Shown here: in pieces, positions 1-9,326 of the stretch
Layout: each line of letters opens with the position of its first letter
Position numbering within the stretch: position 1 is the first letter of the stretch
From: Nocardia miyunensis NBRC 108239
Lineage (GTDB): Bacteria > Actinomycetota > Actinomycetes > Mycobacteriales > Mycobacteriaceae
Direction: 5' to 3'
Length of the DNA: 64,000 nt
NCBI RefSeq assembly: GCF_001613065.1
Contig: NZ_BDBQ01000052.1
Location: 1-64,000, forward strand
The notes under the pieces: model-generated
Database searches by the model: none
Seen by the model: the letters and a program-made list of their open reading frames with translations, nothing else
What the model was told of the DNA's origin: nothing
Position numbers and translations under genes: made by a program

Positions 1-1041
1 CGCGCGCTGGCGCACCGCGCGCTCGTGCGCGGGCTCACCGTCACCGTCGTGGATCCCCGGCCCACGCGGCGCTGGAAGGCGACCTACGCGGCGTGGGCGG
101 ACGAGTTGCCCGGCTGGATCTCCCCCGCCGCGATCGCGGCCACGGTGGCCCGGCCGGTCGCGTGGGGGACGCGGCGATTCGAGATCGATCGGGCGTACAC
201 CGTCTTTCACACTGCCGCACTGCAGGATTCGCTCGAGATCGGCGCGGCGACGGTGGTGACCGATCGAGTCGAGCAGATCCTGCGCCCCCGCCTGTCGCGG
301 GCTCCGGAATCGGTGCGGCTGTCCGGCGGCGAGGTCCGGCACGCCCGCCGGGTGATCGATGCGCGCGGTGTCCCCCGCTCCCCCGGTCGGGCCGAGCAGA
401 CCGCCTACGGCGTTGTGCTGCAACGGGATCGGTGGGACGAGCCGATGTTCATGGATTGGCGCGCCGACAACGGCGCATCCCCCGGCGAGCCGCGCTCGTT
501 CCTGTACGCCGTGCCACTGGGTGCGGCCGGGATCCTGCTCGAGGAGACCTGCCTGGCCGGACGTCCCGCACTGGATCAGACCCGGTTGCGCGACCGCCTG
601 CACACCCGGATGCGCTGTCGCGGCATCGAATTCGACGGTTCCGAGCCGGTCGAGCGCGTCCGGTTCGCACTCCAGGGCGGGCGACCGGGCGCGGGACGAT
701 TCGGGGCCGCGGGCGGATTTCTGCACCCCGCAACGGGTTACAGCGTCGCGGCGGCCTTGACCACCGCCGATGCGGTCGTCGCGGGCGCATCGACCGGGTC
801 CGCGCCGGCCCGCGCGGTTCACCTGGCGCGGGAGGCCGGGTTGCGCGCGCTGCTGGCCCTCCCGCCGGCCGATCTGCCGATCTTCTTCGACGCCTTCTTC
901 GCCCTGCCGATCGCGGCACAGCGCGCCTACCTGTCCGGCCGGGACGATCTGCCGGGTACCGCCGCCGCGATGACGTCGCTGTTCCGTGCCCTGCCGTGGC
1001 GTCTGCGCCGCACGCTCGCCACGGCCGTCCTCACGCGCTGA
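1..1041 (+). CDS. Lycopene cyclase family protein (5' end outside window)
   Basis: The reading frame is open from base 1, where it encodes RALAHRALVRGLTVTVVDP. This is the region just after the FAD-binding GxGxxG loop of CrtL/CrtY-type lycopene cyclases, so the start and the glycine motif lie upstream of the window. The visible 346 residues keep the family pattern: a WKATYAAW-like segment, a central RVIDARG segment that ends the nucleotide-binding fold, and a C-terminal GGFLHPATGYSVAAAL motif typical of lycopene cyclases. The family closes the ends of lycopene to beta-ionone rings in carotenoid synthesis at the membrane. The 3' end overlaps the convergent MFS gene by 11 bases. Family assignment is firm; ring specificity cannot be read here. 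Confidence 0.85.
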   Translation, partial: RALAHRALVRGLTVTVVDPRPTRRWKATYAAWADELPGWISPAAIAATVARPVAWGTRRFEIDRAYTVFHTAALQDSLEIGAATVVTDRVEQILRPRLSRAPESVRLSGGEVRHARRVIDARGVPRSPGRAEQTAYGVVLQRDRWDEPMFMDWRADNGASPGEPRSFLYAVPLGAAGILLEETCLAGRPALDQTRLRDRLHTRMRCRGIEFDGSEPVERVRFALQGGRPGAGRFGAAGGFLHPATGYSVAAALTTADAVVAGASTGSAPARAVHLAREAGLRALLALPPADLPIFFDAFFALPIAAQRAYLSGRDDLPGTAAAMTSLFRALPWRLRRTLATAVLTR

Positions 1042-2422
1042 CCTCGGCCCGGTCGGGCAGGCGCAGCCGCCGGATGGGCCCCATGACCACGAGGGCGACG
1101 ACCGCGAGCACCCCGTGCGCCGCGACGAACCAGAGCGCCACGTCGAACGATCCGGTGCGATCCACGATGTACCCGATCACGATCGGGGTGACGATGCCCG
1201 CGATATTGCCCAGGCCGTTGGTCAGCGAGCTGAAGATGCTGGCGGCCTCGGTCGGCGCGACGTCGGTGGTGATGGCCCAGCCCAGCGAGCCCATTCCCTT
1301 GCCGAAGAACGCGGTGGTCATGATCAGCACGATGATGGTGGTGCTGTCGGTGAAGTCGGCGACCGCGATGACGGTACCGAGCAGCAGTCCGGCCGCGGCG
1401 GGCGCCTTGCGCGCCAGGGTCAGCGAAACCCCGTGCCGCAGTACGAAATCGGAGATGAATCCGCCGAACAGGCCGCCGATGAACGCGGCCAGCGCCGGCA
1501 GTGCGGCGATGAATCCCGCGTGCACCAGCGAGATGTGCCGGGCCTGGGTGAGGTAGATCGGGAACCAGGTGATGAAGAAGTAGCTCAGCGAGTTCACCGC
1601 GTACTGGAAGACCGAGATTCCCCACAGCGGCCGGGTGGACAGCACGCGGGCGAGCATGTGCCGGTCGATGCGGGACCGCGCGGCGGTCGAGGGGGCCGAA
1701 TCCATGTCGACCAGCGCACCGCCGCTGGTCATCGTCTCGAGTTCGCTGGGCGTGACGCGCCCGTGCTCGCGCGGCGGATACATCCAGCCCCACCACAGAA
1801 TCGCCATCGCCAGCCCGAGCGCGCCGAGCATGACGAACACCCAGCGCCAGCCGAATTCGTGGGTGATCCAGGCCATCACCGGCGCGAACAGCACGGTCGC
1901 GAAATACTGGCCGGAGTTGAACACCGCGGTGGCCTGACCGCGTTCGGCGGTCGGGAACCAGATCGTCGCGACGCGCGCGTTGGCCGGGAAGGCCGGGGAT
2001 TCGAAGACGCCCAGCAGCAGCCGCAGCGCGAACATCACGACCAGCGCCACCACCACGCGCGTGCTGATCAGCCCGGCCAGGCTGGTCGCCGCGGTCGCCA
2101 GCGTCCACAGCGCCAGGCTGCCGGCGTACACCCGCCGCGCGCCGAACCGGTCCAGCAGCATCCCGCCGGGCAACTGCGCGACCACGTACGCCCAGCTGAA
2201 CGCCGAGAAGATGTAGCCGAGCTGGACCGCGGAGAAGCCCAGGGTGGTGCGCACGCTGGTACCGGTGATCGACAGCGAGCTGCGGTCGGCGTAGTTGACG
2301 ACCGTGATGACGAACAGCATTCCCAGCACGACGAACCGGGTGGGGATCCGGCGCGGCCGGTCCGGGCGCGCGGGTGTGGCCGGGCCCGCCGCGGCGAGCT
2401 CTCCGGATTCCGGTTTCAGCAT
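1031..2422 (-). CDS. MFS transporter, anion:cation symporter (ACS) type
   Basis: A 463-residue polytopic membrane protein. The start at MLKPESG is chosen because AGGAGG lies 7 bases upstream; the frame stays open much further 5' but without membrane-protein character. The first helix ends in VVNYADRSSLSI, close to the NYxDRSxLS signature of the ACS family (glucarate, galactarate, hexuronate and phthalate symporters). A DRFGARRVY loop between helices 2 and 3 is the usual MFS motif A. The role is probably proton-coupled uptake of an organic anion; the substrate is unknown. It is divergent from the HxlR gene, so that regulator may control it, and it overlaps the lycopene cyclase gene tail to tail. 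Confidence 0.88.
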   Translation of the reverse strand: MLKPESGELAAAGPATPARPDRPRRIPTRFVVLGMLFVITVVNYADRSSLSITGTSVRTTLGFSAVQLGYIFSAFSWAYVVAQLPGGMLLDRFGARRVYAGSLALWTLATAATSLAGLISTRVVVALVVMFALRLLLGVFESPAFPANARVATIWFPTAERGQATAVFNSGQYFATVLFAPVMAWITHEFGWRWVFVMLGALGLAMAILWWGWMYPPREHGRVTPSELETMTSGGALVDMDSAPSTAARSRIDRHMLARVLSTRPLWGISVFQYAVNSLSYFFITWFPIYLTQARHISLVHAGFIAALPALAAFIGGLFGGFISDFVLRHGVSLTLARKAPAAAGLLLGTVIAVADFTDSTTIIVLIMTTAFFGKGMGSLGWAITTDVAPTEAASIFSSLTNGLGNIAGIVTPIVIGYIVDRTGSFDVALWFVAAHGVLAVVALVVMGPIRRLRLPDRAEVSA

Positions 2423-2665
2423 TCTCGTCCTCCTGCATCCCCGGCCACGGTTGTGGTCCGGGTCACCCGGCATTGGGTGTGAACAGAGGCTATGCGGTGC
2501 GAGCGATACCCGTCGAACACCGATTCGGCATCGAGTGATACCTGAAACGCCAGGTCCGCGGCCCGAACGCAGCCGCGGGACGCGTCTGCGGTTCCCCGTC
2601 CGCACCCGCCACACGAGCCGGTCGTCTGCTGCGAGGTCTCCTCGTGAAATCGGTATTCTCGCAGG

Positions 2666-3175
2666 ATGAAGCGCACGTCTTTCGCCCGCTGGCCCTGCTC
2701 CATCGCCCGGACGATGGATCTGCTCGGCGACTGGTGGACGCCGCTGGTGCTGCGCGAGGCGTTCTACGGGATCCGCCGCTTCGACGACTTCCAGCAGCAG
2801 CTGGGCATCGCCCGCAACACCCTCAGCGACCGCCTGCGCCGACTGGTGGACGAGGGCCTGCTCGACAAGCGCCCCTACCACGTCGAACCCACCTGGTACG
2901 AATACGTGCTCACCGAGAAGGGCGCGGACTTCTGGAGCGTGCTGCTGACGATCAACCGGTGGGGCGATCGCTGGCTGGCCGGTCCGGAGGGCGCGCCGAT
3001 CACCGTGCACCACACCGCGTGTGGTCACGACACCCAGGTCAAGGTGGTCTGCGAGCACTGCGACGAGCCGATGACGATCGATGATTCCCGGCTGCGGATG
3101 GGCCCCGGGTATCCCGAGCGCCTGCGTGAACGTCCCGATGTTCGCGAGCGTTTCGCCCGGCAGGAGGCCGAGTAG
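2666..3175 (+). CDS. HxlR-family winged-helix regulator
   Basis: A 169-residue regulator. Residues 9-100 match the HxlR fold: CSIARTMDLLGDWWTPLVLREAFYG, then RNTLSDRLRRLVDEGLL as recognition helix, then a YEYVLTEKG wing. Like others in the family it has a Cys near the N-terminus (C11), the usual sensing residue for aldehydes or oxidants. The C-terminal part carries ACGH and VCEHC, a zinc-ribbon-like cluster found in a subset of HxlR proteins. It is divergent from the MFS gene with a 243-base shared promoter region, so local control of that transporter is the natural guess. The signal it senses is unknown. Confidence 0.9.
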   Translation: MKRTSFARWPCSIARTMDLLGDWWTPLVLREAFYGIRRFDDFQQQLGIARNTLSDRLRRLVDEGLLDKRPYHVEPTWYEYVLTEKGADFWSVLLTINRWGDRWLAGPEGAPITVHHTACGHDTQVKVVCEHCDEPMTIDDSRLRMGPGYPERLRERPDVRERFARQEAE

Positions 3176-3446
3176 GTCCGTCTCCGCAATCGCGTTGCCG
3201 CCCACGCTGGATTGCCGGATATCCTTGCGCCACAGTCGATATCGATCATGCGCCCGGCCCGGCCACCGCAGACCCGCTGTCAACGACCGTACGAGGCGCC
3301 CGAAACCGACCGACTGTGCATTCACCCACGACAGACCGAGTGGGCAGCCACGACAGAACCGGTGTGCAGCCCGCTCGGGACGGACTGAGCATGCGGTCGC
3401 GCAAGTCAGACCGAGGGGCAGCTGCGCGGAACGGAACGAGAGTGGC

Positions 3447-4445
3447 TCACGCGGCGGTCGAGCGCCGGGCGATCAGTTCCGGCATGAACACGACGTGCCG
3501 ATGCCGGTGCGTGCCGTCGCCCGCGGCCTCCTCGAGCAGCAGACGCGCCGCGGTGCGGCCGAGTTCCTCGCGCGGCTGGCGGATCGAGGAGAGCGGCACC
3601 GCGGCCGCGGCGGCGAAATCGATGTCGTCGTAGCCGATGACGGCCATGTCACCGGGTACGGTCAGACCGCGCAGGATCAGTGTCTGCAAGACGCCGAGGG
3701 CGAGCAGGTCGTTGGCGCAGAAGACCGCGGTCGGCCGATCCGCGCTGTCCAGCAGAGCGGCCGCGGCATCGCGTCCGGCCTCGAAAGTCAGTGCGGCGGT
3801 GGGGATGTCGTAGAGTCGCGCATTCGCGGCGGCGATCGCGGCGGCCGCGCCCCGGCGGCGCTCGCTCACCTGGGTCACCGCCTGCGGGCCGCCGACGAAA
3901 CCGATCCGGGTGTGTCCGGTGGCGAGCAGATGTTCCGCGGCCAGACGCCCGCCCAGAACGTCGTCGACCGAGACCGAGCAGCGGTCCGGCCGGTCGCTGT
4001 GCCGATCGACCAGCACCGCGGGTACGCCCTGGGCCGCCAGCGTGCGCAGGGCCGGCTCGCCGTCACCGTCCGCCGGGGTGATCAGCACCCCGCGCATCCG
4101 CTGCTGGGCGATCTGCTCGAGATGACGTTCCTCGCGTCGCGGATCGTCGCCGCTGTTGCACATCACCAGCATCGCGCCGTGGCGCGCGGCCTCCTCCTCC
4201 GCGCCGTGCGCGACGTCGGCGAAGAAGGGATTGGCCATGTCCAGCACCACCATGGCCAGCGTGCGGCTGCTGCCCTCACGCAGCTGACGCGCGGAATCGT
4301 TACGCACATAACCGGTTTCGGCGATCGCCCGGCGGACCCGCTCGAGCGTCGCCGCGGAGACCTGATCGGGCCGATTGAGCACATTGCTGACCGTGCCCAG
4401 CGACACTCCGGCGCGCCGGGCCACTTCCTTGATGCTCACCGCCAT
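3447..4445 (-). CDS. LacI-family repressor
   Basis: A 332-residue LacI/PurR-type regulator. The N-terminus SIKEVARRAGVSLGTVSNVLN is the HTH with hinge helix, and residues 60-330 form the periplasmic-binding-protein-like sugar sensor, ending near SSIRQPREELGRTAARLLLEE. The start at MAVSIKEV is chosen because GGAAGG lies just upstream; an ATG ten codons earlier has no such site. It is divergent from a scar that holds the tail of a rhamnulokinase-like gene and then lutABC, so it probably once regulated a sugar operon, perhaps rhamnose. Whether it now controls lutABC is unclear because the original promoter region appears rearranged. Confidence 0.9.
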   Translation of the reverse strand: MAVSIKEVARRAGVSLGTVSNVLNRPDQVSAATLERVRRAIAETGYVRNDSARQLREGSSRTLAMVVLDMANPFFADVAHGAEEEAARHGAMLVMCNSGDDPRREERHLEQIAQQRMRGVLITPADGDGEPALRTLAAQGVPAVLVDRHSDRPDRCSVSVDDVLGGRLAAEHLLATGHTRIGFVGGPQAVTQVSERRRGAAAAIAAANARLYDIPTAALTFEAGRDAAAALLDSADRPTAVFCANDLLALGVLQTLILRGLTVPGDMAVIGYDDIDFAAAAAVPLSSIRQPREELGRTAARLLLEEAAGDGTHRHRHVVFMPELIARRSTAA

Positions 4446-4529
4446 CGCGTGTCCTTCCCGTGACGATGCGAGCATAATCGCCGCGGCCGGTGATCCGGTC
4501 CGGCCGCGGCTCGCGGGTCAGCCTCGCAC

Positions 4530-4648
4530 GGCATGCCGGAGGAGGTGAAGAACACCAGCACGCACCAGGCCAGCACACCGAGGGCCGCACCCACCAGATA
4601 CAGCACCCGCTGCGAGACGCGATCGGCCAAGGCCACGAAGCCGAAATA
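4530..4648 (-). pseudogene. Fragment of an MFS permease
   Basis: On the minus strand this stretch encodes YFGFVALADRVSQRVLYLVG followed by a second hydrophobic segment to SSGMP. That is the motif-A loop (ADRVSQR) and the following helix of an MFS permease, resembling metabolite:H+ symporters. The similarity stops on both sides: upstream it runs into the plus-strand kinase fragment, downstream into unrelated sequence before the LacI gene. No ribosome site or complete gene is present. It is best read as a remnant left by deletion. The family call rests on about 40 residues and is tentative. Confidence 0.5.
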
Positions 4649-4848
4649 CCGCGGGTCCGGCCGAGGCCACCGCGCTGGGCAATCTGCTCGCCCAGGCCAT
4701 CGCTGCGGATGTCCTGCCCGACTGGCGGCGCGCGCGGTACCTTGTGGCACACACGCATCCACCCGCCCACTACTCGCCCAGCGGCGACCCGGCCTGGCGG
4801 ACCGCGCTGGACCGGGTCACCGCCCTCGCGCGGAAGAGAGCCGCATGA
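4645..4848 (+). pseudogene. C-terminal remnant of a rhamnulokinase-like FGGY kinase
   Basis: The plus frame from 4645 to the TGA at 4846-4848 reads NTAGPAEATALGNLLAQA, then a tail ending DPAWRTALDRV. The GPxEATALGN block is the C-terminal ATP-site signature of rhamnulokinase (RhaB) and related FGGY kinases; a full enzyme is about 470-490 residues, here only the last 67 remain. Its stop codon overlaps the lutA start as ATGA, so the lost kinase gene was once translationally coupled to lutABC. Actinobacterial rhamnose operons can adjoin lactate-oxidation genes because rhamnose breakdown gives lactaldehyde and lactate. The rest of the kinase gene is absent, so no function is expected. Confidence 0.7.
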
Positions 4849-5573
4849 GAGTCGCGCTGTTCATCACCTGCCTGGTCGAGGCGATGTTCCCCGACGTCGG
4901 CCGGGCCACGGTCACCCTGCTCGAACGGCTCGGACACGAGGTGGTGGTGCCCCCGGCCCAGACCTGCTGCGGGCAGATGCACATCAACACCGGATATCCC
5001 GGCCCCGCACTGCCCCTGGTGCGCAACCACGCCGACGCCTTCGCCGGATACGACGCGATCGTCGCGCCCTCGGCCTCGTGCGTCGGCTCCGTGCGCCACC
5101 AGCACGCCGAGCTCGCCCGCCGGGCCGGAGACGCCGGACTGGCCGCCGCGGCCGACGACGTCGCGGCACACACGTACGAGTTGTCGGAATTCCTGGTGGA
5201 CGTACTCGGGGTCGAGGATGTCGGCGCGCATTATCCGCACCGCGTCACCTACCACCCGACCTGTCACTCCCTGCGGATGCTACGCGTGGACGACCGGCCG
5301 CTGCGGCTGCTGCGCCGGGTCTCGGGACTGGACCTGGTCGAACTTCCCGACGCCGATCAGTGCTGCGGTTTCGGCGGAACGTTCGCGCTGAAGAATCCGG
5401 ACGTGTCGACCGCGATGCTGGCCGACAAGATGCGCCGCGTCCAGGACACCGGCGCGCACACCTGCACCGCCGCCGATTCGTCCTGCCTGATGCACATCGG
5501 CGGCGGCCTGAGTCGGCTGCGCTCGGGTGCGCGCACCCTGCATCTGGCCGAGATCCTCTCGGCCACAGCATGA
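4845..5573 (+). CDS. lutA: L-lactate utilisation protein LutA, Fe-S subunit
   Basis: A 242-residue protein with two CCG domains: TCCGQMH near residue 41 and QCCGFGG near residue 171, each preceded by a partner cysteine (ITCL, HPTCHSL). This is the heterodisulfide-reductase-like layout of LutA/YkgE. With LutB and LutC it forms the iron-sulfur complex that oxidises L-lactate to pyruvate and passes electrons to the respiratory chain. The start is fixed by the ATGA overlap with the kinase remnant upstream. lutB begins 40 bases downstream. Length and motifs look intact. Confidence 0.92.
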   Translation: MRVALFITCLVEAMFPDVGRATVTLLERLGHEVVVPPAQTCCGQMHINTGYPGPALPLVRNHADAFAGYDAIVAPSASCVGSVRHQHAELARRAGDAGLAAAADDVAAHTYELSEFLVDVLGVEDVGAHYPHRVTYHPTCHSLRMLRVDDRPLRLLRRVSGLDLVELPDADQCCGFGGTFALKNPDVSTAMLADKMRRVQDTGAHTCTAADSSCLMHIGGGLSRLRSGARTLHLAEILSATA

Positions 5574-5613
5574 TTCGCAAGGCAGTACCCCAGACTCGGC
5601 AGGAGGCCCCCGT

Positions 5614-7059
5614 ATGAGCCGGACCTTTCTCGGCGTGCCGAAACCCCCCGGTGAATCACCGCTGCACGGATCCGCGCCGTTCCCGGCCGCCGCCCGTCGA
5701 GCGGTCGCCGACCCGCAACTGCGGCACAACATCGGCGCGGCCACCGCGACCATCCGCGCCAAACGCGCCACGGTCGTCGGGGAGGTCGAGGACTGGGAGC
5801 AACTGCGCCGGACCGGCCAGGAGATCAAGCGATACACCCTCGCACATCTGGACGAGCTGCTGATCCGGTTGGAGCGCAACGTCATCGCGCGCGGCGGCAC
5901 CGTGCACTGGGCCGCCGACGCGGCCGAGGCCAACCGCATCGTCACCGAACTCGTCATCGCCACAGGGGAATCCGAGGTGGTGAAGGTGAAATCCATGGCC
6001 ACCCAGGAGATCGGCCTCAACGAGGCGCTCGCCGAGGCCGGAATCACCGCGCACGAAACCGATCTCGCCGAACTCATCGTGCAACTCGCGCACGATCGGC
6101 CCTCGCACATCCTCGTGCCCGCGATCCACCGCAATCGCAGCGAGATTCGTGACATCTTCCGCGCCGAGATGCCGGGGGCGGACCCGGACCTCACCGACGA
6201 CCCGCCCGCCCTGGCCGCCGCCGCCCGCGCTCATCTGCGTCGCACCATGCTCGGCGCGAAGGTCGCGATCTCCGGGGCCAACTTCGCCGTCGCCGACACC
6301 GGCACCCTCGCCGTGGTCGAATCCGAGGGCAACGGACGGATGTGCCTGACCTTGCCGGACACCCTGATCACCGTCATGGGCATCGAGAAACTGGTGCCGA
6401 CCTGGCAGGATCTGGAGGTCTTCCTGCAACTGCTGCCGCGCTCGTCCACCGGCGAGCGGATGAATCCGTACACCTCACTGTGGACCGGCGTGCACCCCGG
6501 CGACGGACCGCGGCAGTTCCACCTGGTGCTGCTGGACAACGGGCGGGTCGACACCCTCGCCGACGAGGTGGGACGTGAAGTGCTGCACTGCATCCGGTGT
6601 TCGGCCTGCCTCAACGTGTGTCCGGTGTACGAACGCACCGGCGGCCACGCCTACGGCTCGGTGTATCCGGGCCCGATCGGCGCGGTGCTCACCCCGCAGT
6701 TGACCGGTGTGGCCGAGAACCCTTCGCTCCCTTACGCATCCACACTCTGCGGAGCGTGCTACGACGTCTGTCCGGTGCGCATCGATATTCCGTCCATCCT
6801 GGTGCATCTGCGCGCACAGGCCACGGCCGCGCATCGGGGGCCGACCGCGGAATCGGCCGGTATGGCCGCCGCGTCCTGGGTGATGCGCTCGTCCCGCCGT
6901 TTCACCGCGGCGACGCGCCTGCTGCGGGTCGGCCGTCTGCTGCGCAACCGGCGCGGCGCGATCAGCGTGCTGCCGCCGCCGATGTCGGCGTGGACCAGCG
7001 CCCGCGACCTGCCCGCGCCGCCACCGGAAACGTTCCGCACCTGGTGGGAGAACCGATGA
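5614..7059 (+). CDS. lutB: L-lactate utilisation protein LutB
   Basis: A 481-residue protein with an N-terminal LUD domain (residues about 70-310) and a C-terminal ferredoxin-like region with two 4Fe-4S motifs: CIRCSACLNVCPVY near residue 327 and CGACYDVCPV near residue 380. This is the standard LutB/YkgF layout and length. It relays electrons in the lactate oxidation complex. The start MSRTFLG follows AGGAGG. The stop overlaps the lutC start as ATGA, so the two are translationally coupled. All cluster cysteines are present. Confidence 0.95.
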   Translation: MSRTFLGVPKPPGESPLHGSAPFPAAARRAVADPQLRHNIGAATATIRAKRATVVGEVEDWEQLRRTGQEIKRYTLAHLDELLIRLERNVIARGGTVHWAADAAEANRIVTELVIATGESEVVKVKSMATQEIGLNEALAEAGITAHETDLAELIVQLAHDRPSHILVPAIHRNRSEIRDIFRAEMPGADPDLTDDPPALAAAARAHLRRTMLGAKVAISGANFAVADTGTLAVVESEGNGRMCLTLPDTLITVMGIEKLVPTWQDLEVFLQLLPRSSTGERMNPYTSLWTGVHPGDGPRQFHLVLLDNGRVDTLADEVGREVLHCIRCSACLNVCPVYERTGGHAYGSVYPGPIGAVLTPQLTGVAENPSLPYASTLCGACYDVCPVRIDIPSILVHLRAQATAAHRGPTAESAGMAAASWVMRSSRRFTAATRLLRVGRLLRNRRGAISVLPPPMSAWTSARDLPAPPPETFRTWWENR

Positions 7060-7661
7060 GCACCCGCGAGGCCATGCTCGCGCGCATCCGTACCGCCCTC
7101 GGCGACACCGGGGGACCGCCGCCGCGGCGCGACTACCAGCGCATCCGCGAAACCGGTCCGGCACAGCTGATCACCCTGCTCACCGATCGCCTGACCGACT
7201 ACGGCGCACGCGTGCACCGCACCAGCGCGGCCGCCGCGATCGACGTGCTGACCAACGTGCTCGACGGGCACACCTGCGTCGTACCAGCGGATCTGCCCGC
7301 ATCCTGGACACCCGCCGACGCCCGCCGCGACGACCCCGCCCTCGGCACCACCGAACTCGACGCCATCGCCGCCGTCGTCACCACCTGCGCCGCCGCCTGC
7401 GCCGAGACCGGCACCATCGCCCTGGACGCCGGGCCGGGCCAGGGCCGCCGCGCGCTGACCCTCATCCCCGACCACCACATCTGCCTGCTCCCCACCGACC
7501 GCATCGTACGCAGCGTCCCCGAACTCCTGGCCCGCCTGGATCCCGCCCGGCCGCTCACCTTGATCAGCGGCCCGTCGGCCACCAGCGATATCGAATTGCA
7601 GCGCGTCCAGGGCGTGCACGGCCCGCGCACGCTGACCGTCCTGCTGCTCGACGCCGACTGA
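7056..7661 (+). CDS. lutC: L-lactate utilisation protein LutC
   Basis: A 201-residue LUD-domain protein (LutC/YkgG). The N-terminus STREAMLARIRTALGD is typical, and the C-terminal half carries AETGTIALDAGPGQGR and LISGPSATSDIE, the conserved ETGT and GPSxTxDIE blocks of the family. It completes the LutABC complex. It starts inside the lutB stop (ATGA). No obvious strong terminator follows; a short 6-bp GC hairpin lies at about 7668-7687. Confidence 0.93.
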   Translation: MSTREAMLARIRTALGDTGGPPPRRDYQRIRETGPAQLITLLTDRLTDYGARVHRTSAAAAIDVLTNVLDGHTCVVPADLPASWTPADARRDDPALGTTELDAIAAVVTTCAAACAETGTIALDAGPGQGRRALTLIPDHHICLLPTDRIVRSVPELLARLDPARPLTLISGPSATSDIELQRVQGVHGPRTLTVLLLDAD

Positions 7662-7846
7662 GACCTTCGGCACCATCGAGCGTGCCGGTATCACCGCACC
7701 CACACGCCGACATCACGATCGAAGCAGGGTGTCCGGCGATAGTCCGCTGTCCGCCAACGCAATGCCGATCACCGGCCGGTGCGACGCGGCAGCCGCGAAG
7801 CGGTCGCCCGGACACGGGAACGTGCGACGTAGTAGGTTCCGACACC

Positions 7847-8575
7847 ATGGCAACAACCGGCTCGCGGGTTCGCGGCAGATCCGCTGCGGCCCCGATGTTC
7901 TCGGCGCGGCTCGTGGCGATTCTCACGATCGTGGCGGGAACGATGCTGGCGGTGTGCGGGTGCGGCACGAGTTCGTCGAGCGGTCCCCACGCCGCGACGC
8001 TGTCGCCGAATTCGGTGGGCGACACCGCATTGCGGTTCCTGACCAACCGCGAGCCGGTCTTACCGCCCGGTGGCGAATGTGCCGCGTTCACACCGCGCCT
8101 GGACAAGATCGCCGGTGTGCCGCAAGGGATTCGGGCCACGACCATGGTGCCGGGACACGGCTGCTGGGTGAGCGGCGCACACGAGAACGTCATCAGCGTC
8201 ATGACCACGGCGACGCCGTTCGGGAAGTTCTGGCGACGGGACTACCCCGACGACGACGGCAGCGGTATCACCGCGACCATGGTCGACAAGGACTATGCCC
8301 AATTGTTCGAGCGGTTCCTGATCGACGGCCGCTACTACGCGGTCCGGGCCGGCAGCCAGTGGGCCGCGGGCCTGGACAGCGGCGCGGCCAAGACCGCGTG
8401 CATGCTCGTCGTCGACACCGGTTCGCCACAACCGTTGCTGGTCAACCTCACTCAGCAGGTCACCAGGTCCGATCCAGCGGTGCGGACCGCATCGCAACAG
8501 TGCGCCGACGCCGAGACGGTCGCCCGGACGATCCTGGACGAGCACGACCCCGGCGGCGGAAGCCGGGTGTCGTGA
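7847..8575 (+). CDS. Putative lipoprotein, DUF3558-like
   Basis: A 242-residue exported protein. An N-terminal hydrophobic segment (residues about 17-35) ends in LAVCGCG, a poor but plausible lipobox, followed by a Ser-rich linker. The mature part has paired cysteines (GECAAF, GHGCWVSG, TACMLVV, QQCADAE) and a C-terminal QCADAETVARTILDE helix that resembles DUF3558 lipoproteins of mycolata. Function is unknown. It is convergent with the response regulator gene, 7 bases apart. The start at MATTGSR is chosen because the signal peptide begins shortly after it. Confidence 0.65.
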   Translation: MATTGSRVRGRSAAAPMFSARLVAILTIVAGTMLAVCGCGTSSSSGPHAATLSPNSVGDTALRFLTNREPVLPPGGECAAFTPRLDKIAGVPQGIRATTMVPGHGCWVSGAHENVISVMTTATPFGKFWRRDYPDDDGSGITATMVDKDYAQLFERFLIDGRYYAVRAGSQWAAGLDSGAAKTACMLVVDTGSPQPLLVNLTQQVTRSDPAVRTASQQCADAETVARTILDEHDPGGGSRVS

Positions 8576-8582
8576 CCGGCCG

Positions 8583-9326
8583 TCAGTTCGAATCGGATGC
8601 GGGCGCGCGCAGCACGTAGCCGACGCCGCGCAGGGTGCACAGCATCTTGGGATCGGTGGTGTCCACCTTGCGGCGCAGGAAGGAGATGTAGGACTCGACC
8701 AGTCCGGTGTCCCGGCCGAACTCGTAGTGCCACACGTCCTCGAGCAGGCGGTCCTTGCTCAGCACGGTGCCCGGATAGCGCATGAAGTATCGCAGCAGGG
8801 CGAATTCGGTCGGCGACAACCGCACCGGGCGACCGGCCTTCCACACCAGATGGCCGTAGACATCGAGTTCGATATCGCCGACCTTCAGACTCGCGCGATC
8901 GTCGGCGAACGGTTTGACGCGGCGCAGGATCACCCGCACGCGCGCGACCACCTCCTCGAGGCTGAACGGTTTGGCGACGTAGTCGTCGGCCCCCAGCATC
9001 AGTCCGGCGACCTTGTCCTGCACCTCGTTCCGGGCGGTCAGGAACAGGACCGGCACGTCGATACCGTCCTGGCGGAGGCGTTTCAGGAGGCCGAATCCGT
9101 CCATGTCCGGCATCATCACGTCCAGTAGCATCGCGTCGGGGCGCACTCTGCAGACCAGATCCAGACCCTCCGTGCCGGTCGAGGCGGTGATCACCTCGAA
9201 GCCCTGATATCGCAGCGCGGCCGCTAGCAGGTCGAGGATCATCGGCTCATCGTCGATGATCAGGATGCGGGCCTCGGGGCACGCCTGTTGCGTCTGCGGG
9301 TACTCGATGCTCTGTGTAACGCTCAT
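8583..9326 (-). CDS. OmpR-family response regulator (no adjacent kinase)
   Basis: A 247-residue two-component regulator: receiver domain at residues 20-135 with IDDEP acidic pocket, phospho-acceptor D69 in LLDVMMPDMDG, switch T/K in LTAR and KPFSLEEV; winged-helix DNA-binding domain at residues 150-240 with SPTEFALLRYFM and VESYISFLRRKVD. It resembles mycobacterial TrcR/TcrX-type regulators. No histidine kinase is adjacent; the nearest is at 12993-14528. It is divergent from the glycosyltransferase gene, sharing a 243-base region, and may control it. The ATG has little room for a ribosome site, so the true start could differ slightly. Confidence 0.9.
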   Translation of the reverse strand: MSVTQSIEYPQTQQACPEARILIIDDEPMILDLLAAALRYQGFEVITASTGTEGLDLVCRVRPDAMLLDVMMPDMDGFGLLKRLRQDGIDVPVLFLTARNEVQDKVAGLMLGADDYVAKPFSLEEVVARVRVILRRVKPFADDRASLKVGDIELDVYGHLVWKAGRPVRLSPTEFALLRYFMRYPGTVLSKDRLLEDVWHYEFGRDTGLVESYISFLRRKVDTTDPKMLCTLRGVGYVLRAPASDSN

